Shown in pieces: positions 7,305 through 16,760 of a DNA stretch of 41,140 nucleotides. How positions within the stretch are numbered: the stretch's first letter is position 1; every line of letters begins with the position of its first letter. The notes under the pieces are model-generated. The model was not told the DNA's origin and made no database searches. It saw only the letters and a program-made list of their open reading frames with translations. The position numbers were made by a program, and so were the translations under genes. The stretch comes from Myxococcota bacterium (GTDB lineage Bacteria; Myxococcota_A; UBA796; JAFGLY01): the NCBI GenBank assembly GCA_024276675.1, contig JAJRWT010000101.1, forward strand, positions 1 to 41,140. The letters are read 5' to 3'.

Positions 7305-8891
7305 GTGCCTCCACCAGCCAACATACCTTCCTTTCGAGGAGCCGTCGGGCACCTTGCTCGACCGCGGCCCGGGGATTCTCCCGCCGGCAGCCTCGGCAGT
7401 CATATTCGCTTCGCCGCAATCGGCTCGATATTGGCGGCCTGCCAGGCATCGAACGATGCCTGCGAGCCGCAGCCCTGCGATTCCGGCGAACCATGCGTCT
7501 CTCGGGAGCAGAGCTGCGATCCCACGGAGTACGATGTCGCGGTACACGTGGATTTCTCCACCAGCAGCGGAACGATTGCCAACATGAACGGCGTGCAGGG
7601 CCCCCCCCAGTGGAAACTCATCCCCCAGATGGACCTCACCCAGTACTACGTCGATGCCCATGTCCCCATGGTGCGCTTTCCCCAGGACGACGGCTACGAC
7701 TATGCCTTGAGCTCCATCTTTCCCGATGCCTCCGCCGATGCCGACGATCCCGCTTCCTACCACTTCGACGACATCGACGACCTGTTGGAATCCGTGCTCG
7801 CCACGGGAGCAGAGCCCATCTGGCAGGCCATCTACGACATCGGACCCAACGAAAACTGGGGCATGGAATGCTGCCAGGGAGGCGATCAACCCGATGACTC
7901 CGAGAAATGGGCCGACGTGGTCAAACACGTTGTCATGCACTGGAACGATGGCTGGGCAGATGGCCACGAGTGGGGCATCAGCCACGTCGAGTTCATCAAT
8001 GAACCCGTGGTCTGCGGGGGCTTCGTAGACGACAAGGAGGTGATCTTCGCCGTCTATCGCGACTTCGTGGACGCTCTCGAGTCCTACGAGCAGGAGTACG
8101 GGCGTGAGCTGGTGCTCATGGGCCCCGCCGCCGACCTGCCAGAGGACTACCATCTCACGGTGGACTACTACGTGCAGTTCCTGGACGACCTGCTGCAGGG
8201 CCGCCGCATCGACATCTTCAGCATGCACACCTACCGGCTGACGCCATGGGAGATCTACGAGGGGAGCGTGGCCATCAAGGAGATCGCCGACGCTTTCGGC
8301 ATGCCGGTCTGCAACTCCGAGTGGAACCGAATCGGCAACCTGGCCGACGGAACCGACGAGCTGAGCCACTGGACCGGGGTCTTCACCACCACCGCCCGAA
8401 TCCTGCTGGAGCCAATACTGGACTGCTCCATCGTCTACAGGGCTCCACCTCTTTTTCTCTTTCCCGATCTGAAGGAGTACGACGAGTCACCGTTTTTCGA
8501 CTGCCAGCAGGGGGATTGCCAGGTGGAGCCTGGATGGTTCAGCTTCATGCCCTTCAGGGACCTGGCGGGAATGGACAGGCTGGCGGTGAGCTACCCAGAG
8601 GCAATGGCCGAGGGGGACGGCTTCGCCGCCATGGCTGGGTTGGATGGGCAAAACGGCGAAACGGCCATCCTGCTGAGCAGCCTCGAATTCAGCGGCACCA
8701 TCGGTGTCTTTCTGGACAACGTCCCCGAAAACCTCCGGGAAAACGCCACCCTGGCGACATACCGATTGGAGGCAAGCTCCACCGACTGGGAACCCACCAG
8801 CCAGGAGGATTTCCAACCCGGTGAATCGGGATTCCTGTCCTTGCAGGTGGAAGCTCCCGATCTATGGTTCCTGGTGCTGCAGCCCGGATAG
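7305..8891 (+). CDS. Putative lipoprotein glycoside hydrolase, GH39-like (clan GH-A)
   Basis: A 528-residue protein with a GH-A TIM-barrel pattern. The acid/base is E233 in VEFINEPV and the nucleophile is E339 in PVCNSEWN, with SMHTYR between them; this order matches GH39 beta-xylosidase/iduronidase-like enzymes. A lipobox-like RFAAIGSILAAC precedes C46, followed by a short cysteine-rich linker, so it is probably a surface lipoprotein. The start is uncertain: the only in-frame ATG (7305) gives an unusually long 33-residue segment before the hydrophobic stretch and has no clear ribosome site. A non-ATG start nearer 7400 is possible. The sugar substrate is unknown. It is co-directional with the SGNH hydrolase 62 nt downstream. 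Confidence 0.72.
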   Translation: MPPPANIPSFRGAVGHLARPRPGDSPAGSLGSHIRFAAIGSILAACQASNDACEPQPCDSGEPCVSREQSCDPTEYDVAVHVDFSTSSGTIANMNGVQGPPQWKLIPQMDLTQYYVDAHVPMVRFPQDDGYDYALSSIFPDASADADDPASYHFDDIDDLLESVLATGAEPIWQAIYDIGPNENWGMECCQGGDQPDDSEKWADVVKHVVMHWNDGWADGHEWGISHVEFINEPVVCGGFVDDKEVIFAVYRDFVDALESYEQEYGRELVLMGPAADLPEDYHLTVDYYVQFLDDLLQGRRIDIFSMHTYRLTPWEIYEGSVAIKEIADAFGMPVCNSEWNRIGNLADGTDELSHWTGVFTTTARILLEPILDCSIVYRAPPLFLFPDLKEYDESPFFDCQQGDCQVEPGWFSFMPFRDLAGMDRLAVSYPEAMAEGDGFAAMAGLDGQNGETAILLSSLEFSGTIGVFLDNVPENLRENATLATYRLEASSTDWEPTSQEDFQPGESGFLSLQVEAPDLWFLVLQPG

Positions 8892-8953
8892 GCGGGTCGG
8901 GAACCTGGACCCGTGGCACAGCCCTGCCGGCGGCTGAAATGTGAAACGCAACC

Positions 8954-10102
8954 ATGAAACTGGTAAGACGATTGCTCTTCGCGGGCCTGGCCGCTGGCCT
9001 GGTCCTGGTCTTGTCGGAGTTGGCACTCCGTGCTTTTGCGCTCACTTCCGCCCATGAGACCCTCCTCGATACGGATCGGGATCTCACCGGCTACTTCGAT
9101 TCGGATCCCCAACTGGGCTGGCGGATGCACCCGGGAGCGTACCCCGAAGATCCCATCCTGCGTGATTGGGAGGCACGTTGGGGGACAGGGGCCGATGCCA
9201 GTGGCGAAGTTCCGACGAACCATCGTGGTTTTCGAGACGAGGAACTCCCTCGCGAGCCTCCGGAAGGCCAGGCACGGGTCATGCTCCTGGGTGACTCTTC
9301 TGCCTGGGGTTCCGGAGTCAGGCGGCGCGACAGTTTTGCCTGTCGCCTGGAGCGTCTGCTGAATCCCCAGGAAAGCTCACCGCGCCCGGTCGAGGTGATC
9401 AATGCCGCCACCCCGGGCTACTCCACCTACCAGGCCATCGTGACGCTGGAACGTAACCTGGACCTTCACCCCCAGGGGATAGTCGTCTACAACATGATCA
9501 GCGATTTTGGCCTGGGTCGTGGCACCAGGGACGACGTCTTCTACCACGACTGGGCCAACCGTCATGTGTCCTTTTTGGGTAAGCTGGCCCTGTTCAACAC
9601 TCTTCGGGAGCTACTGGAACTTCGGATGGCTTCTCCCGCGCAAGGTGACCAGGTGCGGGTCACGTTTGATCACTACCGCGAGAACCTCGAGAGCCTGGTC
9701 CGAATCGCCCGGCAGCACGAAGCCTGGCTCGTTTTTGTCGTTCCACCGGTACTTGAAGACCTTTCACCGCGGTCCAGCGCGGGGGATCTGGACTTTCAGG
9801 TGCGCAACGCAGCCGAAGCCCAGGCCGTCCGGAACAGGTTGGCAGGTTCTCGAGACCGCGACTCTCCCATGCCTGCCCGAGGCAGCTACCGCTGTGCCAT
9901 GAGCCTGGTGGGCTGGGAACACGACGTGCCGGTGCTCGACGCCCCCGGCTATTTTCGAACGGTGTACTTCAGGGATCCACAGGACTTCCAGGGGAGGGAC
10001 GCGTTGTTCGTGGACCAGGTCCATCCTTCAGCCCGGGGACACGCCCTCCTGGCCCGGCTTCTGCTGCCAGCGCTGCGTGAACGCTTGTACGGGCAACAGT
10101 GA
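8954..10102 (+). CDS. Membrane-anchored SGNH/GDSL hydrolase
   Basis: A 382-residue protein with one N-terminal membrane segment or uncleaved signal (residues 6-30). The SGNH blocks are visible: the nucleophile S115 in LLGDSSAWGSG, a block II glycine in NAATPGYSTYQA, a possible block III asparagine in VVYNMISDFG (not a clean GxND), and D354/H357 in DQVHPSARGH. Such proteins are esterases, often acting on acylated glycans or lipids outside the cytoplasm. The upstream neighbour is a glycosidase, which would fit removal of acyl groups from a polysaccharide, but the substrate is not shown. No strong ribosome site precedes the ATG. Confidence 0.85.
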   Translation: MKLVRRLLFAGLAAGLVLVLSELALRAFALTSAHETLLDTDRDLTGYFDSDPQLGWRMHPGAYPEDPILRDWEARWGTGADASGEVPTNHRGFRDEELPREPPEGQARVMLLGDSSAWGSGVRRRDSFACRLERLLNPQESSPRPVEVINAATPGYSTYQAIVTLERNLDLHPQGIVVYNMISDFGLGRGTRDDVFYHDWANRHVSFLGKLALFNTLRELLELRMASPAQGDQVRVTFDHYRENLESLVRIARQHEAWLVFVVPPVLEDLSPRSSAGDLDFQVRNAAEAQAVRNRLAGSRDRDSPMPARGSYRCAMSLVGWEHDVPVLDAPGYFRTVYFRDPQDFQGRDALFVDQVHPSARGHALLARLLLPALRERLYGQQ

Positions 10103-10145
10103 AGGGCGAGGAGGAACAGCCAGGGGTGAAACACTCGGAGGATCT

Positions 10146-10170
10146 GCACGGATCTCGTGGGGCTCCGTGC
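10146..10170. terminator. Possible bidirectional terminator hairpin
   Basis: A perfect 7-bp stem (GCACGGA and TCCGTGC) with an 11-nt loop lies in the 75-bp gap between two convergent genes. There is no U-tract on either side, so its role as an intrinsic terminator is only inferred from position. Confidence 0.3.
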
Positions 10171-10177
10171 TGCCGCG

Positions 10178-11440
10178 CTATGCCCGGCGATCAGCCCCGG
10201 CCCAGAGCTGTACCAGGTTGAGCGCTGTCTCGGTGGCCTTGGCCATGGCTCTCACCGCCACCCACTCGAACTTGGAGTGGAAGTTGACTCCACCCGCGAA
10301 GATGTTGGGGGTTGGGAGGCCCAGAATGGAAAGGCGGGCGCCATCGGTCCCCCCGCGAATGGACTCCAGGTGAGGCTGGATACCGGCCATGCGTACCGCT
10401 TGCATGGCGAACTCCACGGCCCTGGGTTCTTTGTCCAGGTAGTAACGCATGTTGCGGTATTGTTCCTTTACTTCGACGCGTATCCTGGAGCCTTCGAACT
10501 CGCGCTCCAGTCCTTCGGCCAGGAGCTGCATGTAGGCTTCCTGGGCCTTGAGGCCCTCGACGTCGAAGGCTCGAACGATGTAGGTGATTGTGGCTTCGCT
10601 GGTGTTCCCATCCATGCCCACGGGATGGAGGTAGGGTTCACGAGCTTCGGTGTATTCCGGAGACATGCCTTGGGGAATGCACTCGATGAAGCGGGCCGCC
10701 ACGCGCAGCGCGTTGATCATTTTGCCCTTTGCATAGCCCGGATGGACATCACGCCCGGTGATGAACACCTTGGCGCCGTCGGCGCTGAAGGTTTCGTTTT
10801 CCACTTCGCCCATGACCGAACCGTCGAAGGTGTAGGCTACGTGGGCTCCGAAGGCTTCGTGGTCGAAGAACTTGGTTCCGTTGCCGGTTTCTTCGTCGGG
10901 GGTGAAGGCCAGGCGGATGGTGGGGCGAGGGATCTCGGGGTGCTCCATGAGGGTCTGCACGGCTTCGAGTACTTCGGCAAGACCGGCTTTGTCGTCGGCG
11001 CCGAGCAAGGTGGTGCCGCTGGCCGTGATGATTTCTTCGCCCACGAACTTGGCCAACTCGGGGTTTTCCTTGGCCTTTATGACCACTTTGGGGTCGTCGG
11101 GCAGGACGATGTCGCCCCCGTCGTAGATGTGTAGGATGGGCTTGACATCCTTGCCGCTGACACCGGGGTAGGTGTCGTAGTGGGCAAGGAGCCCCAGGAC
11201 CGGCCTGGCGGAGTTTTCGGGCGGGTTGGCGGGCAGGGTGGCCGTGACATAGCAGTGCTCGTCCATCTGTACGTCTTGCAGGCCCATTTCTTCCAGGTCC
11301 TTCTCGAGGATCCTGGCGAATTCCACCTGTTGTTCCGTGGATGGATAGCGGTCTTCCACGTCGTCTCTGGATTGGGACCAGATCTTGACGTACCTGGTGA
11401 AACGGTTTTTCAAACGCTCTTTGTTGATCTCTACATTCAT
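10178..11440 (-). CDS. pepT: Peptidase T (tripeptide aminopeptidase, M20B)
   Basis: A 420-residue cytoplasmic dizinc aminopeptidase that removes the N-terminal residue of tripeptides. Metal and catalytic residues of the M20B family are in place: H87 and D89 (LLAHYDTYPG), D149 (LLGADDKAG), E183/E184 (TPDEETGNG), D206 (YTFDGS) and H388 (NFHSKFEW). The length is close to the E. coli enzyme. I placed the start at the ATG at 11440, which has AGGAGG at good spacing; the open frame runs 41 codons further upstream without family similarity. It stands alone between a convergent SGNH gene and a co-directional kinase gene about 150 bp upstream. Confidence 0.95.
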   Translation of the reverse strand: MNVEINKERLKNRFTRYVKIWSQSRDDVEDRYPSTEQQVEFARILEKDLEEMGLQDVQMDEHCYVTATLPANPPENSARPVLGLLAHYDTYPGVSGKDVKPILHIYDGGDIVLPDDPKVVIKAKENPELAKFVGEEIITASGTTLLGADDKAGLAEVLEAVQTLMEHPEIPRPTIRLAFTPDEETGNGTKFFDHEAFGAHVAYTFDGSVMGEVENETFSADGAKVFITGRDVHPGYAKGKMINALRVAARFIECIPQGMSPEYTEAREPYLHPVGMDGNTSEATITYIVRAFDVEGLKAQEAYMQLLAEGLEREFEGSRIRVEVKEQYRNMRYYLDKEPRAVEFAMQAVRMAGIQPHLESIRGGTDGARLSILGLPTPNIFAGGVNFHSKFEWVAVRAMAKATETALNLVQLWAGADRRA

Positions 11441-11593
11441 TTCGATCCTCCTGGGCTGCGTTCTTAACACGAAAAAGCGACGGTTTCGCCAAAGGCCTTG
11501 CAGATGATCAGAAACCCGCCTTGGGCTCGCGCTGGAACGAGTCCTGTGGTCGGAAGCCTCCATGGCTCACGATGCCCTGCGATGCTTCCTGGA

Positions 11594-12952
11594 TCAGTAC
11601 AGAATCTGGCGCAGGATGTCCGCGGCCAGGATGAGCAACAGCACCACGAGCAGGATGGTCTTCCAGCGTTGGGATGACTGGACCTGTCGTGGCGGGGATG
11701 GAGCCTGCTGGGACGGCGCGGGGAGCCGTTCCGGCGACGTGGCGGGTCTTGTGGGGGAGACACCGGTCCGGTGGGTTTTCCTGTCATCCCTTCCGGGTGG
11801 AGGATCCTGGGCCTGCCCTGGTGCACGAGCTGCGCTGGGGGTGGGTGACATGGTGGAACATGGATCCACGGAAATTCCCAGGAATTCGGGATCGTCGGAA
11901 GAAGCTGGCGGTTTGTCCACGGCGGGGCCATCTGCCGGCAGGAGGGCGGTGGTGCTTCCGGAGCAGAGCCCCGGAATCAGGGCGCCGTCGCTTTTTCTGT
12001 GTTTGATGGACGTGTAGAAGTGAGAAGTCGGTTCCGCCAGGGGATCGTCGTCCATTTCGTAGCCGGGGTCCGGTCCGTCGATGGGTTTGCCCACTTTTGC
12101 AGACCAGAACAACGAAAAGGCGTCCGAGCCGTTTTTGGGGCGAAGTTCCAGGTCGGGTTCGGTGAGGTGCCAGATGACCGAAGACAACCACTGGGGGCAG
12201 TCGGGGCGAAAGCGGCGAACGGGGGGCGAACGCCGGGTCAGGTGCCAGTCCACGATCTGCTCCAGCTTTCGCCTCTTGCAGGCGGGTCGCCCGGCGAGCA
12301 TTTCCCATGCCACCAATCCCGCGGCGTAGATGTCGACGGCCGGAGGAACCTGGCCCTTGAACCGCTCCGGTGACGTGTAGCGGGGAGTCCAGCCCCTTTG
12401 AACCCAGTGGCTCCGTTGGGCGGCCCCCGCCAACCCGAAATCCATGAGCTTGAACTTTCCGTCGGCGCACCAGAAAACATTGCTGGGCTTGATGTCTCTG
12501 TGGACCACACCGTGTTCGTGGGCATAGGCCAGGGCCTCCAGTATGGCTTCCAGGGCATCCATGGCCTCGGGAACCAGCAACCTGGAGGTCCCCGTGGCTT
12601 TGAAGCGATGCAGCATTTCCCTCCGCAGAGTGCGCCCCTCCAACAGCTCCATGACAATGACCACCAGGCCGTCCTCTTCGTACCAGAACTGCTTGAAGCC
12701 CACTATACCCGGGTGATGCAGACGATGGATGTGCTGGGACTCCCTGAACATGGCCGCCACGAAACGCGGGTCTTTCGCGTGCTTCGTATCAGCCACCTTG
12801 ATGGCCACGTCTTCCTGGGAGGCGTCCAGGCTCCTGGCGCGGTAGACTTTTCCAAAACCGCCTTCTCCCAGTTTTTCCGTGATGACGAAGCGGCCGATGT
12901 GCTGACCGATCATGTCGTACTCCACGGGCGATGATGACGTTCCGGCGTCCAT
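11594..12952 (-). CDS. Ser/Thr protein kinase with C-terminal membrane anchor
   Basis: A 452-residue Hanks-type kinase. The glycine loop is KLGEGGFGKVY (28-37), the ATP lysine K52 (VAIKVAD), the catalytic loop HRDIKPSNVF (D153), the DFG motif 171-173 and SPERF (194-198) in place of APE. A proline- and serine-rich linker (about 315-430) leads to a hydrophobic segment (about 432-448) four residues from the C-terminus. There is no extracellular sensor such as PASTA, so the kinase is tail-anchored and faces the cytoplasm. The ATG at 12952 has GGAAG 6 nt upstream; the upstream extension to 13057 has no family character. Targets are unknown, and no phosphatase or FHA gene is adjacent. Confidence 0.9.
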   Translation of the reverse strand: MDAGTSSSPVEYDMIGQHIGRFVITEKLGEGGFGKVYRARSLDASQEDVAIKVADTKHAKDPRFVAAMFRESQHIHRLHHPGIVGFKQFWYEEDGLVVIVMELLEGRTLRREMLHRFKATGTSRLLVPEAMDALEAILEALAYAHEHGVVHRDIKPSNVFWCADGKFKLMDFGLAGAAQRSHWVQRGWTPRYTSPERFKGQVPPAVDIYAAGLVAWEMLAGRPACKRRKLEQIVDWHLTRRSPPVRRFRPDCPQWLSSVIWHLTEPDLELRPKNGSDAFSLFWSAKVGKPIDGPDPGYEMDDDPLAEPTSHFYTSIKHRKSDGALIPGLCSGSTTALLPADGPAVDKPPASSDDPEFLGISVDPCSTMSPTPSAARAPGQAQDPPPGRDDRKTHRTGVSPTRPATSPERLPAPSQQAPSPPRQVQSSQRWKTILLVVLLLILAADILRQILY

Positions 12953-13510
12953 GCTGATCTTCCGTGTCGAGCAACGAAGAGGCTGCTTACGAAGAAATGT
13001 GCTGGAGAAACTACATCCCGAAACATATAGCCTGCCAGGGTCGAAGTAGAAGCCCATCTGGTTGGAATGATACCATCTTCAGGTTGGTGCGGGATTCTCC
13101 ACGGCGCTCCTGGAAGCCTGTCGTGTATGGCTGGCGCGGGCCTTGTGCGAGCACGGATCCTGCTTGTGGACCGAATCGCAGCGACGGGCGCTGCACGGCA
13201 GATTCGCTGTGCGTGGCAGCCTCCTGGGGCGCCAGGACAGGCACGCGGCAGGGGGCAAGGTCCAGGGAGCGGGGCGCAAGGCAGGTCGGTGAACATTCAT
13301 GCAGCGGGTTGCGCGGCAAGACGAGCGCGACGGGCGGCCGGGCCGGAGGTCCCCGTAGCTTCCAACCCCCATGACCAACCGCAACAATACACTGGGCTCC
13401 AGCGCTTTTCCCTGCATCAGCGGAAGATCCAGGTACTTGGAATGGTTAACCGGGCGACCGAAGTCGGGCCATCCGGAGCCCAGGTTCGAGTGGAGGCCTT
13501 GGAGAGGTGA
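12953..13510. other. Gene-free divergent intergenic region
   Basis: A stretch of 558 bp between the divergent kinase and transporter genes. The short open frames on both strands have no recognisable protein features. It should hold both promoters, but I found no convincing -35/-10 pair, terminator or RNA. Confidence 0.6.
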
Positions 13511-14419
13511 ATGGAAGCAATCCTGTTGGCCGTGGTCGCCAGTATCTTCTGGGGCGTGGGGACCGCGGTTCAAAAGCACGGCATGGCCACCAGCTTTCCA
13601 AGGATCTCCCTGGCTGGCTTCATCTCCCGTCTGCCCCATGTACTGGGAACCCTCTTCACCATGAAGGTCTGGCTGCTGGGGCTCGCGGCCATGATCGCGG
13701 GCACCGGGTTCTACGGCATGGCGCTGGGCCAGGGGGACCTGACCCAGGTCCAACCCGTGATGAACCTCACCGCGGTTGTGGCCACAATCATCGGGGTTCT
13801 CTTTCTGGGTGAGAGACTGCTGGCCAGGGAGTGGGGGGGGATGGCCACAATCCTGGCCGGAGTGCTGATCATCGGCCTGGCAAGCGGCGAGCAGAGCGCA
13901 CATCTACCCGTTTTCCTGGAGTTGCTGCTATTTTCGATTGTCACCTCCGCCGTGGTCCTTACCATCTTGCTCATGCACAGCCTGGGGCTCAGCGGCGAAC
14001 TCAGGTTGTCCCTGGCGGCGGGCCTCGTGTACGGCCTGGTCCACATGCTGGCCAAGGTGGCCACCCAGCGAGCGCTGGTGGACGTTGGTGAACCCTTCAG
14101 CCTGGCCAGGCCCGAGATCTGGTGGAGCCTGGCCACGGACTATCCCATCTACGTCATTTTCGTGGCCAACCTGCTGGGAGGGGTACTCTACCAGACTGCG
14201 TTCGCCAACGGGCGGGCCAGCGTGGTGGCGCCGATGGTCACCATCATCTCCAACCTGCTCCCCATCGTGGCCGCCATCACCATCTTTGGCGAGAACCTGC
14301 ACGCTGCACAGGCCGTGGGCATCCTGCTGGTGATGATGGGTACCGGGATCGTGGCTTCCCACAATGCCGACAACAACGACCCGCTCGGCATTGGCCGCAA
14401 GGTCCGGCAGTCCAGTTGA
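13511..14419 (+). CDS. EamA/DMT-superfamily permease
   Basis: A 302-residue integral membrane protein with about ten hydrophobic segments arranged as two EamA-like halves. The first starts at residue 1 (AILLAVVASIFWGVGTAV) and the second near 136 (LLLFSIVTSAVVLTILLM). Each half ends with a DMT-typical stretch such as QVQPVMNLTAVVATIIGVL and RASVVAPMVTIISNLLPIV followed by a Gly-Glu pair (LGERL, FGENL). Family members export metabolites or amino acids; the substrate is not predictable. GGAGAGGTGA directly before the ATG supports the start. It is followed by a convergent gene after 88 bp. Confidence 0.85.
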   Translation: MEAILLAVVASIFWGVGTAVQKHGMATSFPRISLAGFISRLPHVLGTLFTMKVWLLGLAAMIAGTGFYGMALGQGDLTQVQPVMNLTAVVATIIGVLFLGERLLAREWGGMATILAGVLIIGLASGEQSAHLPVFLELLLFSIVTSAVVLTILLMHSLGLSGELRLSLAAGLVYGLVHMLAKVATQRALVDVGEPFSLARPEIWWSLATDYPIYVIFVANLLGGVLYQTAFANGRASVVAPMVTIISNLLPIVAAITIFGENLHAAQAVGILLVMMGTGIVASHNADNNDPLGIGRKVRQSS

Positions 14420-14507
14420 TCGCTGTGCCTGTGCGCCTGGCCAGGCAGTTGGAAAGGTCTTCTCCACCCAAGATGCGCCCCTGGCTGCCGGCTCTGCCAG
14501 GTGTTCT

Positions 14508-16412
14508 TCAGCGTTCCACGGTGAAGGTGCTGCTGGTGGCTTCGATGATGGAGCCGTCCTGTTGGGGGATCTCGACGCGTAGCCGGTACTGGCCTTGCAG
14601 CACGGGGCCGCCCATGGAGTAGACATGCTGGACGGGCATGTTGAACTGCCACCTGAAGGTTCGCTGGGTGGCGTCGTCTTCGTAGGGGGGATCGGGTTCC
14701 AGGTCGACCCAGAAGCGGTAGCCGTCGCTGGTCACCGGCGAACCGCCGTCTCGCAACACCGGTGTTCCGTCCGAGCTTTCCAGGTAGGCGATGGGAGTGC
14801 CCAGCCAGGGGTCTTCGCCCGCGATGGCGAACTCCACCACGTCTGTCGGGGCATAGGTGGGATCCACGTCTTGCAGCACGGACCCGCTGTCCAGGGCCGT
14901 GGTGGGTTCGTAGGGGGTGTAGACGGGGTCGTCGAAGGGATCCACCGCCGAGGCCTGGCTGCCGAAGGTGCCCGTGCCCAGGTAGTCGTCGATGCCCAGG
15001 GCGGTCATGTCCGCCAGGTATTCCCCCTGCCGGGGCCCCCAGAGGGCGCCGCTGGCCTCGTAGCCCCCTTGCCACCAGTCGTCTTCCAGGATGGAGTAGC
15101 CCAGGTAGTCCTGGGTGTAGCCCAGGAACATCACGTCATCCACGCCATCGTGGGCGGTGGCTCCGTCGATGATCTGCTCCGCCAGGAGGGTACCCGGTTC
15201 CCCGGTGAAGGTCACCAGGAAGAGGTCCCCCAGGTTGCCCACAGTGAACAGGGTCTGATCTGGAGCGGGGTACTCCTCGGTGAAAGAGATGCAGGACTCG
15301 TCCAGGTCGTCGGAGGTGGTTTCGGGATCGCAGTCGGCTTCGTAGTTCATGCCGCAGTACACGGCGCCGTAGTCATAGTCGAAGTCGCCGTCGTCGTAGC
15401 CTATGGCATCTCGGTCGATGGGAATCCTGTAGGTGCTGGCGCGGATGTCGGGTTCAGACTGGAATTCGAAGCTGTCCAACTCCTGTTCCACGGCGTCGGC
15501 CACGGCCAGCCCGATCTGCTCCATCTGGTCGTAGCCGTCCGGTTGCTCGGCGCCCTCGCCGGCCTCCACGTCGGGAGAACCAGGCGACATGTCGGCACCC
15601 CAGCTATTGAAGAAGATTACCTGGACCGGGTGGTCGAAGCGATCCTCGACCGCCTGCTCGATGGCCCCGGAGACATCCTGGCTCAGGGTCAGATCGTCGA
15701 TGTTCAACACCGTTCCGTGGATGGCGTATGACATGATGAGGCCGTCCACCTGCCCATCCCGCTGCACCGCTACCAGGGGCATGGCCCCGTTCTGGTAGTC
15801 CAGCCCGTCCTCGCAGCGCCGGTCGTCGTGCGCATCGTCGCAGTTGGCGAAGGTCCAGGCCACCTGTGCCGGGGCCAGGTCTTCGTAGGCCAGTTCGATG
15901 GCGCTGGCGATGGAATCGACGAATCGCTCGTAGAACTCGGGGAAGAAAGAGTCGGCGATGAGATCGAAGAAGCCTCCGGCGTCCACCACCCTCCCGGGGC
16001 CCGAATGGGTGTGGGTGGCTCCGATGATGAGCGAGTCATCCAGGTCGCGGCCCAGCCTGTCCTGTATCTCCAGCACCAGGGCACGCCGGATCTGCTGGAA
16101 GACGCCCACGGAGTCGATGCGCACGAAGACGAGTTCGTAGGGTTCTCCCCTGGAGACGACGCCAACCCGTACCTGGGGGTGGCCGTGGAGCCGCGTGGTG
16201 GCAGGGTAGATGTCGGCGAAGGGCGAGACCGACTCGGGAACGTCGAATGGGCTGTAGCCGGGACAGCCGATCCCCACGGGGGCGGGGATTCGCAAGGTGG
16301 CGGAACCCGCCATGAACTCGCCGGGCTCGGGGATGGTGGCGGAGTCATCCGTGGAATCACCGCTGCACGCGGCCAGGGCCAGTGAAAGACACAAGACGGT
16401 TCGCAGTCCCAT
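14508..16412 (-). CDS. Neutral/alkaline ceramidase-family lipoprotein
   Basis: A 634-residue lipoprotein (lipobox LALAAC, C16) matching the neutral ceramidase family, zinc amidases that split ceramide into sphingosine and fatty acid. Conserved landmarks are in order: GATHTHSGPG (H134, H136), YAIHGT (H232), GADMSPG with candidate nucleophile S276 (the GDVSPN motif of characterised enzymes), FTGEPGT (metal-ligand glutamate) and LGYTQDYLGY (tyrosine). The ADMSPG variant departs from GDVSPN but keeps Ser-Pro. The C-terminal 120 residues form a likely beta-sandwich. Expected location is the outer membrane or cell surface. The substrate may be self-made sphingolipid or an environmental lipid; this is inference. 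Confidence 0.85.
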   Translation of the reverse strand: MGLRTVLCLSLALAACSGDSTDDSATIPEPGEFMAGSATLRIPAPVGIGCPGYSPFDVPESVSPFADIYPATTRLHGHPQVRVGVVSRGEPYELVFVRIDSVGVFQQIRRALVLEIQDRLGRDLDDSLIIGATHTHSGPGRVVDAGGFFDLIADSFFPEFYERFVDSIASAIELAYEDLAPAQVAWTFANCDDAHDDRRCEDGLDYQNGAMPLVAVQRDGQVDGLIMSYAIHGTVLNIDDLTLSQDVSGAIEQAVEDRFDHPVQVIFFNSWGADMSPGSPDVEAGEGAEQPDGYDQMEQIGLAVADAVEQELDSFEFQSEPDIRASTYRIPIDRDAIGYDDGDFDYDYGAVYCGMNYEADCDPETTSDDLDESCISFTEEYPAPDQTLFTVGNLGDLFLVTFTGEPGTLLAEQIIDGATAHDGVDDVMFLGYTQDYLGYSILEDDWWQGGYEASGALWGPRQGEYLADMTALGIDDYLGTGTFGSQASAVDPFDDPVYTPYEPTTALDSGSVLQDVDPTYAPTDVVEFAIAGEDPWLGTPIAYLESSDGTPVLRDGGSPVTSDGYRFWVDLEPDPPYEDDATQRTFRWQFNMPVQHVYSMGGPVLQGQYRLRVEIPQQDGSIIEATSSTFTVER

Positions 16413-16427
16413 GAAGACCTCCCGGAA

Positions 16428-16461
16428 ACGAAGAAAAGAGATTTAGCCCGTTGTTCTTCGT
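16428..16461. promoter_or_regulatory. Inverted repeat in the divergent 16413-16760 intergenic region
   Basis: ACGAAGAA and TTCTTCGT form a perfect 8-bp inverted repeat with an 18-bp spacer, starting 16 bp upstream of the ceramidase-like start codon. It may be an operator. The rest of this 348-bp gap, which must also hold the promoter of the small lipoprotein gene, shows nothing else I can name. Confidence 0.35.
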
Positions 16462-16760
16462 TTGCTCCTGGTTTTTTGATGTTTCTGGCATGCCGCGGGC
16501 AATCCGCCGACCATGTTTCGGGTGGGAGAGCAGACGCGGACCACAGGAGCTACGATACCCCTGTTTTCTGCATTCATCCAAGAAGCGGGACCCTCCATGC
16601 TCCATCGTGGGTGCCGCCTCTCCCGCCCCCTCCGCGGGCCATGGCACCTTTGCTTCGAGCAGCGGCGGTTTTTTTCCCCGCCACCGTAACCATGCTCCTC
16701 AACGGCGGTTGGAGTGGATGTGCATCAAGCAGAACACCCTCAAACAGACGGAGAAAAACA

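Noticed and set aside
7260..8369. Open frame of 369 codons on the minus strand
   Set aside because: It is antisense to the GH39-like gene, whose catalytic glutamates are in place; no recognisable family.
14595..15731. Open frame of 378 codons on the plus strand
   Set aside because: It is antisense to the ceramidase-like gene and has shadow-type composition.
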